From: Meriones unguiculatus
Taxonomy: Eukaryota; Chordata; Mammalia; Rodentia; Muridae
NCBI RefSeq assembly: GCF_030254825.1
Contig: NC_083351.1
Coordinates: forward strand, 137,123,576 to 137,187,575
Direction: 5' to 3'
Length of the DNA: 64,000 nt
Below, piece after piece: positions 10,922-20,062 of this stretch. A program made the position numbers and the translations under genes. How positions within the stretch are numbered: position 1 is the first letter of the stretch; each line of letters opens with the position of its first letter. The notes beneath the pieces are model-generated. The model did no database searches, had not been told where the DNA came from, and saw only the letters and a list, made by a program, of their open reading frames with translations.

Positions 10922-11259
10922 TGAGACCCGTTAGAAAGAAAGGAGATATCTCTGAATATATTAGGTTATGTTCAGGCATCAGGCCATCTTATACTCAAGG
11001 AGTAGCGATGGCTGCAGCCCTATAGGGGAAGTCTATTAAAGAAACATTATTTCAGCAAAAGAAAGGCCCAAAGAATGAAGTATCTGGAAATTGTTATGGT
11101 TGTGGGCAAATGGGACATCAAAGAAAAAATTGTCCTGGTACTAGTAAGAAAGAAGGAAATCAAAAGGAACCTGGTCTATGTCCAAGATGTAAAAAGAGCA
11201 AAGCATTGGGCTAATGACTGCAAGTCTAAAAGGGATGCTGCAGGAAACCCTTTAATACA

Positions 11260-11292
11260 GGGAAACTGGAAAGGGGGCCAGCCCCAGGCCCC
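11260..11292 (+). promoter_or_regulatory. gag-pro -1 ribosomal frameshift signal
   Basis: The heptamer G GGA AAC (11260-11266) sits in the gag phase as required, and is the same slip sequence used at the Mason-Pfizer monkey virus gag-pro junction. After a spacer of seven bases a GC stem follows: GGGGCC (11274-11279) pairs with GGCCCC (11287-11292) around a 7-nt loop. The -1 frame is open from here into the dUTPase. Confidence 0.8.
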
Positions 11293-11754
11293 ACAACAAT
11301 ATTATGGGGCACTACAGAACATGGTCCCTCAGCAAGGAAATCCATTCAGGACCTCTGTAGAGCAACCACAGGTAGCACAGGACTGGACCTCAGTTCCTCA
11401 GCCTACACAGTATTAACTCCTGAAATGGGGATGCAGGCTCTACCTACGGGAGTTTATGGTCCGTTACCTAGAGGGACGATGGGACTATTATTAGGAAGAA
11501 GTAGTATTACTATGCAGGGAATTTTAGTAGCTCCTGGAGTAATTGATGCTGATTTTGAAGGGGAGATAAAAATTATGACGTACTCTCCAAATGGAATTTC
11601 TGTAATAAATCAAGGTCAAAGATTAGCTCAATTAATATTGCTCCCCCAAGTTCAGACAAAAAATGCAAGTAAAAAGGATAGGAGAGGAAATGCAGATTTT
11701 GGATCCTCTGATACTTATTGGGTACAGCTATTGGTCCCAATCGGCCTGAGCTAG
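11266..11754 (+). pseudogene. dUTPase part of retroviral pro frame
   Basis: Entered by the -1 shift from gag. It shows dUTPase motifs in order: GLDLSS (about 11378), LPRGTMGLLLGRSS (about 11464-11505), GVIDADFEGEIK (about 11536-11571, the active-site region) and QGQRLAQLILLP (about 11611-11646). Betaretroviruses of this type carry dUTPase fused upstream of protease. The frame is lost by a small shift near 11730, so it stops at 11754 instead of continuing into protease. The final Gly-rich dUTPase motif is present only approximately (RGNADFGSSD). Confidence 0.88.
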
Positions 11755-12158
11755 TGTTACAAATTAATGGAAGAAAATTTACAGGGTTATTGGATACAGG
11801 AGCTGATGTCTCTGTCTTAACTGCTGATCAGTGGCCTATGCATTGGCCTAAACAATCCTCTATTACACAGTTACGAGTAATAGGACAAATCCAATGCCCT
11901 GAACAAAGTAGTGATGAGTTAACTTGGAAGGATGAGGAAGGACATGAGGGAACTTTTAAACCATACATTATCCGTGGCCTTCCTGTTAATCTGTGGGGTA
12001 GAGATGTGATGAGTAATATGGCAGTGTATCTTTATAGTCCTAGCAATGCAGTTACCAATCAGATGCTTAATTCAGGATTAGAAAAATCTGGACAAGGTAT
12101 AGCTCAGCAATTAATACCTACCCCAAGAAATTTTAAAAAGGGGTTGGGTCATTTTTAG
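11718..12158 (+). pseudogene. Retroviral aspartic protease with G-patch tail
   Basis: Contains the active-site LLDTGADVSVL (about 11787-11819), the flap-side and C-terminal part ending NLWGRDVM (about 11988-12011), and a glycine-rich tail. Protease normally shares a frame with dUTPase, but here it is in another frame because of the shift near 11730. The apparent start ATG at 11718 is not a real start. The frame ends at the TAG at 12156. Confidence 0.88.
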
Positions 12159-12231
12159 GGGAGGTCACTGAACAACCTGTACCCCATGCAGATCCAATAA
12201 CATGGAAAGCAGATGATCCTGTGTGGGTGAT
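12159..12231 (+). pseudogene. First residues of retroviral pol, truncated
   Basis: In the frame -1 to protease, about 24 residues ending TWKADDPVWV match the very start of betaretroviral pol. Retroviral sequence stops here and AT-rich DNA follows. The breakpoint marks a deletion of pol, env and the 3' LTR. Confidence 0.75.
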
Positions 12232-13157
12232 GTCATTTACAATTCATAATTTATAACATTGAATGCTAACATTTAAAAGTATTTTTAGTACACAAGGTAG
12301 AATGCCATCATGCAAGCCGTGGTGCCTTGTGCTAAGTGAGCTGTGATATATATGCAGATCATTCCTAGCCTTTACTCTAAGAGTCTCAATAAATGCTAAT
12401 TCTAAATGTACTGTGGATAAGAGCTGTGAAAAGTATCAACAGCAAAATATAAATGCACAGGAATATTTGCTTTGGTTTTTAAGAAACTTTAAAGCAAAGG
12501 AAAGGTAGGGTGAAATAAATGTGACTCACTTTTGACAATAGTTAAATTCATAGGATATATGGAAATCAGATTTTTTTTTTTTTTTTTAATGCACAATGTC
12601 AGTATCTAATAGCGACTTCACAAGGGAGATTTAGGACCTGTGGGCCACCTGGCTTTGGGCCCAATTTGGAAAAGCAAGCTGAGCATGTTGCTTTGTAAGT
12701 TAGTAGGCTCACAGCAAGCTTTATTGGCTTCTGACAAAGTAGCTAAAGATGTCAGAAGTAACCTACAGGAAATGTGGAGCTTGTCAGCAAAGAGTGTTAG
12801 CACCGAATAATCCTTCGAAAGAATACGAAGTCATGAGGAAGCTTAAGAGAAGTGATACGGAAAATCTGCAGAGATGTGAGAATGACTTCCTTAATGAGAA
12901 AGAACGAGAAAAGGAAAGAGGAAGAGGAGGAGCACACAACCATCTTTAAATTTAAGATTCTTTTCACGATTCTTCGGTAAAGCCTATGCTCATGTAGGAG
13001 CACACTGGTATAAAAGTTATATTAAATTATTATATCTGGATAATTTTCATCTACAAAATGTATTCAGCGTAAGAAGCTTTACTTAGATCCTGCACCTTTT
13101 ACAAGTTTAGAACTTGCTGATTATTACATACATGGAAGTGAAATTTCATTTCTTTAC
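12232..13157. other. Intron-like DNA right of the provirus
   Basis: AT-rich, with a T-run at 12570-12587. A stretch at about 12610-12950 has open frames (for instance SKLSMLLCKLVGSQQ, then a shift into NPSKEYEVMRKLKR) that could be a decayed retrocopy or further retroviral debris. I could not identify it. Confidence 0.35.
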
Positions 13158-13414
13158 CTGTTGTTAGGTAACACTATTGTGTGGTCAATGAAATGCTCCT
13201 CACGGGGGTTACGGGATGACAGGAAGCCTGCTGAAGCGTTGGCCTTGTGTTTATGCTCAAGAGTATGACCTGGACACCGGGCCCTCTCAGATCGCAGATG
13301 CTCAGGGGCCATCAGTGGAGAAGGGGTAGCTGAGCTCCCCTCCAGGTAGCCTGTCCTCGACAGATCCAGAAAAGGCAGGTTTCTCCTGTCTCCCAGTTTC
13401 CTCATGAACACCAT
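13158..13414 (-). CDS. First coding exon of the unidentified minus-strand gene
   Basis: The start ATG at 13412-13414 has a good Kozak context (A at -3, G at +4) and an in-frame TAA 30 bases upstream. 85 codons follow, and the exon ends AACAACAG before GTAAAG with a split AG codon (phase 2). The next exon supplies the third base. The protein begins MVFMRKLGDRR and is basic and low in recognisable motifs before HFIDHTIVLPNN. A TTG-started extension was rejected. I do not recognise the protein. The adjacent CpG-rich, NRF1-bearing DNA to the right fits a promoter for this gene. Confidence 0.5.
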
Positions 13415-13975
13415 CCTTAGCTCCAAGCCCTTTGGCTTTTATCCTTTGGCTTTTATCTTGAAGATGTATATCAAACTTCTTCTTAGAGAGGAGTTTTAAC
13501 AGGACACACCGCAGCGTGAGGTTTGTTTTTGCCTGCATAGGGCCGCTCAGTTTTCTTTACTCCGTTATAGTTCCTGTAACACAGGCTGATTTGATCCCTG
13601 TTCTTGCAGTCGCAAAACCCCAAGGGGATTTTGTATCTTTTTTTTAAAGCACAACAGAGTCCTACAGGTGGACAGCATCTCTGTGTCCGCCTCGGTCTGG
13701 GCTCGACTCTGTTTAGCCACATTAAATTAACATAAACCTCTAACAGCGGACGAAATCAGTCTAAGACCGATCTCTGTGGGTCAAAGAAGTGAATCAAGCG
13801 TCGCCAGCCAAACACAGACAGAACTGGCCGCCTAACAATCGTCGTCAAGCAACACCGGCACACGCAAGCATGCGCATTCTTCCTCGCGTGTGGGCCTCTG
13901 TGGCAAAACGGTGGCAGTGCGCATGCGCGGTCCTGGTGGTCCTGCGTGCCCTTAGTTTATACTCGTCTTACTAAG
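13415..13975 (-). promoter_or_regulatory. Promoter and 5'-UTR of the minus-strand gene
   Basis: Between about 13742 and 13930 there are roughly 17 CpGs in 190 bp, far above the surroundings, and a palindromic NRF1 site. There is no TATA box in a useful position. Transcription would start leftward within or just left of this block and give a 5'-UTR of a few hundred bases. The UTR includes a 14-bp tandem duplication of CCTTTGGCTTTTAT (plus strand, 13429-13456). Confidence 0.5.
13918..13929. promoter_or_regulatory. NRF1 binding site
   Basis: TGCGCATGCGCG matches the palindromic NRF1 consensus YGCGCAYGCGCR except that the final base is shared with the next GC pair. A second half-like GCATGCGCATT lies at about 13868-13878. 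Such sites mark CpG promoters of widely expressed or germline genes. Confidence 0.75.
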
Positions 13976-14903
13976 TCTATTTCTTTTTCAGATTAGAAGG
14001 ATACTCCCCACAGCAATCTTACTTGGCAGTGCTTTTTGTTAGATGTTGTAACAGTCATCTTTCTAAAATTTTGTTTCTGTTTTTTTTGTTTTTTCCTGAA
14101 AGGTCATGTTATTTTATATGAGCTTGCCTTTGTGGAAAGAGTATTTCTCCCCAAAAATCCCCCCCAGGAAACAGGGGCTAAGGATAACCCATATCATTTT
14201 TTGGTGTGTAGAATGTAATTTATTATGAAAATCTTGAGGGTGTAGTTGGCTAGTTTAATTCAATGAACAAGACATAATTATAAACATTTCAACCCACAGT
14301 TGAAAGAATGATGTTAATTTGTGGAAACCAAAATTAAAACGTCACAAACCAAGCTCAGTTGCACATAGGCTGAGCCCCGCTCCCGGTGGCCCCTTCTACA
14401 CCATGGTAGACACATCGCTCTGAAATCATGAGCCCAGGCAACCCTTTCCTCCTATGAAATTAATTCAATTGCTAAAAATACCTAAGGTAGAAGTGGGTTG
14501 GAGTTTCAGGAAGAAAGCTGGCAAGGTGAGCTGACGTGACGTGATAGTTCCCACTGAACCATTACCTTCTCAGGGTTCTGATCATCCTATGGCTTGTGTT
14601 ACTAATCTCTCAGCAAATCACTGTGGAGCCTTAGCACTGGAATAGGCGAACAAAAGGCAGAAAACGTCTTTGCACCCAAATATTAAGATGGCTAAAACAG
14701 GGGTGAATCAGAGAGATAGTGTACATTTTCTCTCGTGACCTTTACCAGGAGAATGAAGGTAGAGAGACTGCTGTGACCAGAAGCTCCAGGGATACTGAGG
14801 TGTAAGTCAGAGAGCCGTACTTGAAGGAAGCTGAAATAATTGATCTCTGATTAATGATACCTCAGACAGCTGACAGAATAATGTCCCAAGAGGGGGTAAG
14901 CCA
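13976..14903. other. No recognisable feature
   Basis: Intergenic-looking DNA upstream of the promoter. No clear repeat, and no splice-supported open frame. Confidence 0.4.
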
Positions 14904-15066
14904 GGTATGGTGGTGCAGGCCTATGATTCCAGCTTCCAGGAGGCCAACGTAGGAATAGCCCGAGTTCCAACCAGTCTGGGCTACACTGCAAGACTCTAAC
15001 TCAGAAAACACACAGTGAAATCAAAACTTCAATAAGCCTAATGACAAAAAAAAAAAAAAAAAAAAA
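14904..15066 (+). mobile_element. B1 SINE (diverged)
   Basis: GCCAGGTATGGTGGTGCAGGCC head, CAGTCTGGGCTACACTGCAAGAC body and an A-run tail at 15046-15066. Confidence 0.85.
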
Positions 15067-15127
15067 GGTGAAAAATGGACCATGTTTTAGATTGTTTCAA
15101 AGGAGAAGGGACGTCTGATCACTATTC

Positions 15128-15493
15128 TTGCTTGTTAACCTGACTGCTTTTGGGATTAACTAAATCCAAGCAGCTGGACACATCTGTGGGGTGCTTTCCT
15201 TGATTGGATCATCTGAAGTGAGAAGACCCACCCTAGACATAGGCAGCCCCTTCTGCTGGCCACTTATATAAAGGACATGAAACAGGGAAGCTCTCACTCT
15301 GCCTGCTTGTCCCCACTCTTGCTGGCAAAATCAATGGCATCGGAGCCTACTTCTTCAGGAGTTTGACACACGCTGAAGATCAGCTGAGACACTCAGCCTT
15401 ATAGACCAAGCAATTGCTGGATTTTTTACTTTCCACTGGGAAACCAGTAGTGTTGGATTAGCTGGACCACAGCCTGTAAACCACTCTAATTAA

Positions 15494-15533
<40 letters not shown>

Positions 15534-15790
15534 CAGTTGTGGTTCTCTAGAGTACCCCAACTAATAGAGAAATGGATGGCATCAGTTCTAGAGCCAAGGA
15601 ATTGCAGATCAAGATGCCACCGGATCTGGTCCATGTCAGTGCCTTCTTTCTGGATGTTATCAAAGTCCCTCTTTCCGAAGCAGCCTCCCATGGCAGGGCT
15701 AACAAGCAGCAAGGCTCCATCCTTGCTGTCTAATCAAGGCCCTCATTTCTAGTAGCACTTGGGGCTAGGAGGTCATCAAATGAAGGAGGA
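15128..15790 (+). repeat. MER/MITE-like dispersed repeat with internal (CA)n
   Basis: Starts near CTTGTTAACCTGACTGC and contains GACCCACCCTAGACATAGGC and GGTTCTCTAGAGTACCCCAACTAATAGAG, wording I associate with common rodent DNA-transposon-type repeats. A perfect (CA)n lies at 15495-15532. The right half (15560-15790) may be a second element. Family assignment is tentative. Confidence 0.5.
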
Positions 15791-16149
15791 GGGGGGACCG
15801 TTCAGACCACAGCAAGTTAAAAGAACTTGGTATTAATCCTCAACTTTCTTGTTCCCATGTGGGAGTAGATAACTGTTGACTGTCCAAGCAAGGGCACAGA
15901 CATCCCCACCACAGAGCATGTGTGATTAAGAGCACTGACAAATGTATGTAGAGCTAGAGGAAATGCAAAGCAGCATGAAGGTCTCATGTGGGAGAAGGGT
16001 GAAGTTTGTGACATCAAAGTCCAGAAGGCAGATGGAGGTCAGGCATGATAAGGCTCAGCATTTATCTTGGGTCTACAGTGTACCACATACCTTGGTGATT
16101 TTACTTATTAAATCGTTAAATGTTCCTGCAAGCTGCTTTATTTGTTTGA

Positions 16150-16268
16150 TTGTGTTTTTTATTACATAGGGTCTCATTATGTAGCTAAGGCTGGCCTCAA
16201 ATTCTTGGTCCCACTGTTTCAGCCTCCCAAGTCTTGGGGTTGTAGGTATGTGCCACCACATCCAGATG
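16150..16268 (-). mobile_element. Antisense B1 SINE
   Basis: Reversed B1: AGGGTCTCATTATGTAGCTAAGGCTGGCCTCAAA near the middle and GTGCCACCACATCCAGAT at the reversed head. Confidence 0.85.
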
Positions 16269-16514
16269 AAGAGGACAGTCACCTGTGGTGCTCTTTTTAA
16301 AAACTTTACTTTATTTGGGGTGTTTGGGCGGCTACCTCCCTTCAAATCCCCCAACCTTAAGTAAGAGAGAGAAAAGGTTAGTGGGGAGAGCACCTCTCAG
16401 ATATTTTTCCCTAATTCAGCAAAGGTCCTGTAGGTCCCCTGGTGGCTGAATGGCGGCCCTGGGCTCCTGGTGCTGGCTCTCCCAGCTTGGGGCATGAGAA
16501 TGTTCCCAGACCTG

Positions 16515-16528
16515 CCGCTAGAGGGCGC
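16515..16528 (+). promoter_or_regulatory. CTCF-like motif
   Basis: CCGCTAGAGGGCGC matches the CTCF core CCASYAGRKGGCRS at all but one position (G for A at position 3). It lies in a moderately GC-rich, apparently single-copy block (about 16440-16800). Confidence 0.55.
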
Positions 16529-17224
16529 ACGGACACTTTCCCAAACGGCTCCTGGGCTTGGAAGCCACTTAGATGGTTTCCTTTTGAGACCATCACGGTG
16601 GCTCAGTCTTTCAAGCTTCCACATCTGGCAGACGGACAGTCGCAGCACACCGGCTTAATACTGTTTAACTTCAGCTCCCAATATTTTATACTTTGAAGCG
16701 GGGAACTTGCAACGGCGAGTTCCGGTGGCGGCCCCGCCTTGGCTTTGGGACCTGACTGCCCTTAGCAGCTAGATGAAGGCGCACACACCTGGAATCGCCT
16801 CAGTATTTTTCTTCACACTTCCGGAGGGACAGACAGCAGAGCGAACTTTGGATTTTCCTAGGGGGCTGTTACTAACTGCTTGTGAGGACTCGTGAGCACT
16901 CTATGTCAGAGCCGACGGATGCTGTGTTTTCCCGGATGCACTCAGTCGGTGGAAAGAATGAGAAAACTTCTGTTCTGCTCCACTTATTAGCTAAATTATA
17001 TTAAAAAGCTGCTGCTGGGCCAGCATTTGAGGAAACATGCGCATCTGGGGTGTTGTTATCTTGTAGTTTACAAGGTAGAGACCTGGAGAAACTCAAGGAC
17101 AAGACGGAGCTGACCATTGCACAAACTTCCACTGCTCAGAAATGACAGGCTCCGGGGTCCAGCTGGCTCTCAGAACAGCAATCCTAAATCTTATTCTGAC
17201 AGATTCTTAAGTGTACTCGACCGG

Positions 17225-17375
17225 CTGGGCGGTGGTGGTGCCTGCTTTTAGTCCCAGTACTCAGGAGGCAGAGGTAGGAGCATTCCTATGAGCTCAAGGC
17301 CAGCCTGGTCTACTAAGCAAGTTTCAGGACAGCCAAGGATACACAGAGAAATCCTGTCTCAGAAAATTTTTTTTA
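17225..17375 (+). mobile_element. B1 SINE
   Basis: GGCTGGGCGGTGGTGGTGCC head, GGAGGCAGAGGTAGGAG, CAAGGCCAGCCTGGTCTAC and a CCTGTCTCAGAAAA tail. Confidence 0.93.
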
Positions 17376-17644
17376 AAGGTATTCTTTCTGAAGAGGAAAA
17401 GCTAGATGGATGAACATTGATCATGTCTGTCCCAGCACAGGGAACACATGACCAGGCCACTGTCATGTGTTTCCACTGTCCTTCAGCTACAGATGAATGT
17501 CCTAGAAGATGGGCTGCAAACGTGGACTTCTGACCTGGCCTTTGTGCTAGCTTCTGGTTGCTATTCCAGCAAACAGCTGCTGCAGGCAGACTCCCTTAAA
17601 ACATGAGTGCAAAACTCAAAGGTGCGATCTTTGTTAATGGATGA

Positions 17645-17770
17645 GGATGGGAGCCTGGGACATGGCTCAGTCTTAGAGGGTTTGCCACGCATGTGCAAGG
17701 CCCTGGGTCCAGATCTCCTGCACTACAGAGCGCACGCGCGCACACACACACACACACAGAGAGAGAGAAC
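17645..17770 (+). mobile_element. ID-type SINE with CA/GA tail
   Basis: The ID core is recognisable: CATGGCTCAGTCTTAGAGGG, then CACGCATGTGCAAGGCCCTGGGTCC. A CG/CA-rich and GA tail follows (about 17737-17769). Confidence 0.8.
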
Positions 17771-17860
17771 CTGTCCTAGAGGAATAAATGAAGCAGCCAC
17801 AGAGACTTTAGAGACAGGCTGTTGCTCTGTAGGAAGCATTCTCTTGTTAAGAGACTGAAG

Positions 17861-18045
17861 GCAGGGCTGGAGAGTTGACTTGGCGGTTAAGAACACTGTC
17901 TGTTCTTGCATAGGTCCTGAGTTCAATTCCCAGCAAACTCATAGTGGCTTACAGCCATCTCTAATGGGATCTGGTGCCCTCTTTTGGCGTAGATGTGTAC
18001 AAACAGGCAGAACATTGTATATGTAATAAATAAATCTTTAAAAGA
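17861..18045 (+). mobile_element. B2 SINE
   Basis: GGGCTGGAGAGTTGACTTGG head, GAGTTCAATTCCCAGC, GCCCTCTTTTGGCG and a tail AATAAATAAATC. A short imperfect duplication around GAAGGCAG / GAAAGGCAG flanks it. Confidence 0.93.
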
Positions 18046-18059
18046 GAGAGAGATGAAAG

Positions 18060-19345
18060 GCAGGGGGTGACACATTCATTGCCCACTCTCAGTTGAAGCC
18101 CAGAGTTATTACATTACACGGTGCCCTTGGGAGGGCAAGATAGAAGAGTGGGTTGTGTCTGGCAGAGTCCTAGCTGGACTGGGGCATATTTAAGGCATTC
18201 AGTAATGGACAGAAGCACTCAGACTTGTAACAACAGGGGTGCTGTGACTGCCTGTTACTGTGGAAGGCCTCAGGAGGTATAGAACCAGAGCTGCTCGTGC
18301 AGATGGGCTGATGAGCTACCTCCAGGGAAAGGTACAGGAAATGGAAAGCCTGACCTAGGTCTCCTTCCCCGATTACTGTGGTTCTTTCAGCCAGAGGACA
18401 TCAGGTAAGCGCCCACATCTCGGCCACCCTAGTCTCTGGGTGGGACCAGACAGTGGGCTTTGGTCCCAAAGGGGTAAACAGCCATCTCTAGGATGCTGAA
18501 TTTCTTCCTGCTCTTTGAGAAAGGGACCCTGTCCTACAGCAGGAGAAACAAGGTTTTTCTCTTGAACAGACAGCTGAGGAGTGGTGAGGAATGAGGGAAG
18601 CCAAGGCAACTGGGCCATCAGGACGCTGTGCAGAGCAGGCCCAAACACTGCTTGAGGACCTGAGAGAACCAGCACCAGCTGGTCTGCTCTCAGCATGCTG
18701 GGCCTACAGGAGGGGGGCCATGCTGCTCTCTGCTGTGCTTAGTGGCACAAAGGGGTCGCCTAGCTCCCTCCTCCCCCATACACCTCACAGGGTGCGTGTA
18801 CCAGAGTACTGAGCCGTTGGTCATGGAGGGACACAGAAAGTGTTTCATCACTGCTGTGGAAAGGCTTTGGCAGAAAAGCTCAGGTGCCAGGGATCAAAGT
18901 AACCACATGCTCAGAAGAGAGTGTGCCGGGGTTGCCACAAAGATGTGACGGCTCTGAGGGGACTCCCGGCACTGTGGAGACAGACGCCTGGACTGCTCAT
19001 TGTAGTCTGACCACATGCCTGGGGGCCCCGAGGAAAGGGTGCATCCCGAGGAGCCTAAAACGAGCAAGCCAACAAAAACAGCAAGGCAAGCGCTTTCAGA
19101 AGGTTTGACTGGAAAAATGTTTGGGGACCCCACTGGAACACACAGTTGCTAGTGCAAACTGGGTACAGTAATGTCACGAGATGCGGGAAACACTTGGCCT
19201 GGTGCCTGCCCCCCCTCCCTTTAATCGCCCTTCTACTCTGCAGCAAGGGCAGGCTTCTGAAACAAACTTGAAAAGGGCGTTCGTCTGCTTAGCTGCTTTC
19301 CCCTATGCTCTGACTAAAAACGGAAACACCCCTCATTCGTACCGT
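18060..19345. other. No recognisable gene
   Basis: GC-moderate DNA with several overlapping open frames of 60-107 codons on both strands (for example 18373-18696 minus). None shows a known motif or splice support. I regard them as chance frames. Confidence 0.45.
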
Positions 19346-19349
19346 GGTT

Positions 19350-19445
19350 TCAGTTTTTAGACAGTATCTCACTGTGTAGCCCAGGCTGGTCTAGACCTGG
19401 TGGTTTCTCCAGCCTGTGCCTCCTCAGGGCTGATCCCCAGATTCC
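19350..19445 (-). mobile_element. Antisense B1 remnant
   Basis: AGACAGTATCTCACTGTGTAGCCCAGGCTGGTCTAGA is the reversed B1 tail half. The head half is decayed. Confidence 0.75.
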
Positions 19446-19707
19446 TGACTCATTGCAGTCCCAGATGAGAGCCTGTGTTCTTGCGTGGGTGTCTGCCATC
19501 ATAGCCCTCACATGCTCACCCTCTCCCAGTGCTCCTCTCATCAGGTCGCAAGGTCCTGACAGTTTCTAGATCGTCACGCTTGTGCACCCCCTGTCTCCTG
19601 TATGCTTCCTCCACCAGCACACCCACAAGTGAATCCTTCCCTGAACAGTTAGTCAGTGGCCACAACACAGCACTCTCTCTCTCTCTCTCAAGCTCAGCAT
19701 GTAGGCT

Positions 19708-19853
19708 TTTAAAATATTTATTTATATATGTATGAGTGCTTTATCTGCATGCACACTGGAAGAGGACACCAGATCTCGTTATAGATGGTTATGAGACTCA
19801 GGACCTCCGGAAGAGCAGACAGTGATCTTAACCCTGAACCATCTCCCCAGCCT
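19708..19853 (-). mobile_element. Antisense B2 SINE
   Basis: Reversed tail AAATATTTATTTATATATG, then GCACACTGGAAGAGG, CACCAGATCTCGTTATAGATGG and reversed head AACCATCTCCCCAGCC. An internal deletion removes part of the body. Confidence 0.92.
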
Positions 19854-19911
19854 CCAGTATGTAGTTTTTCATTTGCTTATTGGCCTGCTTTATTGCCTTC
19901 CATACAGATGA

Positions 19912-20062
19912 AGTAGGTAGGTGGTTGGAGGAATGGATGGATGGACGGTAGATAGATAGGTGGATGAATGGGTGCTAACTGAGTGGGCGAATGGGTGGGA
20001 GATGGATATTCTGCTGCCTGGGTAGGTAGGTAGATGGATGGATGATAGCTAGGTCGATGGCT
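19912..20062. repeat. Imperfect GATG/GTAG tetranucleotide array
   Basis: Alternating GGTAGGTA, GATGGATG and GATAGATAG blocks separated by short non-repeat gaps. Confidence 0.9.

Larger units (their letters stand above)
9268..11416 (+). pseudogene. gag remnant (matrix, capsid, nucleocapsid), multiply broken
   Basis: Gag starts at an ATG at 9268 with Gly at position 2 (myristoylation type). A TAG at 9376 interrupts it, and the same frame resumes to 10137. The matrix part is much shorter than the roughly 100 residues usual in betaretroviruses. The capsid N-domain includes QYGPTAPFTLALLESM (about 9964-10011). Small frameshifts near 10080 and 10138 precede the capsid C-domain, which carries the major homology region QGPDELFQDFVARL (about 10309-10350). 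A solo LTR interrupts capsid at 10456-10921, and another TAG lies at 11023-11025. Nucleocapsid has one intact CX2CX4HX4C knuckle (11092-11133). A second (11179-11221) has one surplus base and is frameshifted. The frame ends at the TAA at 11414-11416. Confidence 0.9.
8760..12231 (+). mobile_element. Truncated class II (betaretrovirus-like) endogenous provirus
   Basis: Order on the plus strand: 5' LTR, tRNA-Lys1,2-type primer-binding site, gag remnant, gag-pro frameshift signal, dUTPase, aspartic protease, and the first residues of pol. The sequence then changes to AT-rich DNA at about 12229-12231, just before the reverse-transcriptase domain. There is no pol body, env or 3' LTR in the window. 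It lies antisense in the intron between the 7884-8009 and 13158-13414 exons of the minus-strand gene, the orientation that intronic proviruses usually retain. Gag and pro are broken by several stops and shifts, so it cannot be functional. Confidence 0.9.

Noticed and set aside
11425..11754. dUTPase frame as a free-standing small gene starting at its first ATG
   Set aside because: The homology extends upstream of the ATG and is entered by the -1 shift from gag. It is part of the provirus.
8760..12231. Assignment of the provirus to intracisternal A particles
   Set aside because: The primer-binding site is tRNA-Lys1,2 type rather than tRNA-Phe, and a dUTPase domain is present.
13302..13538. Alternative 78-codon minus frame over the first coding exon
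   Set aside because: It ends in a stop before the donor and does not match the phase of the next exon. The frame from 13414 does.
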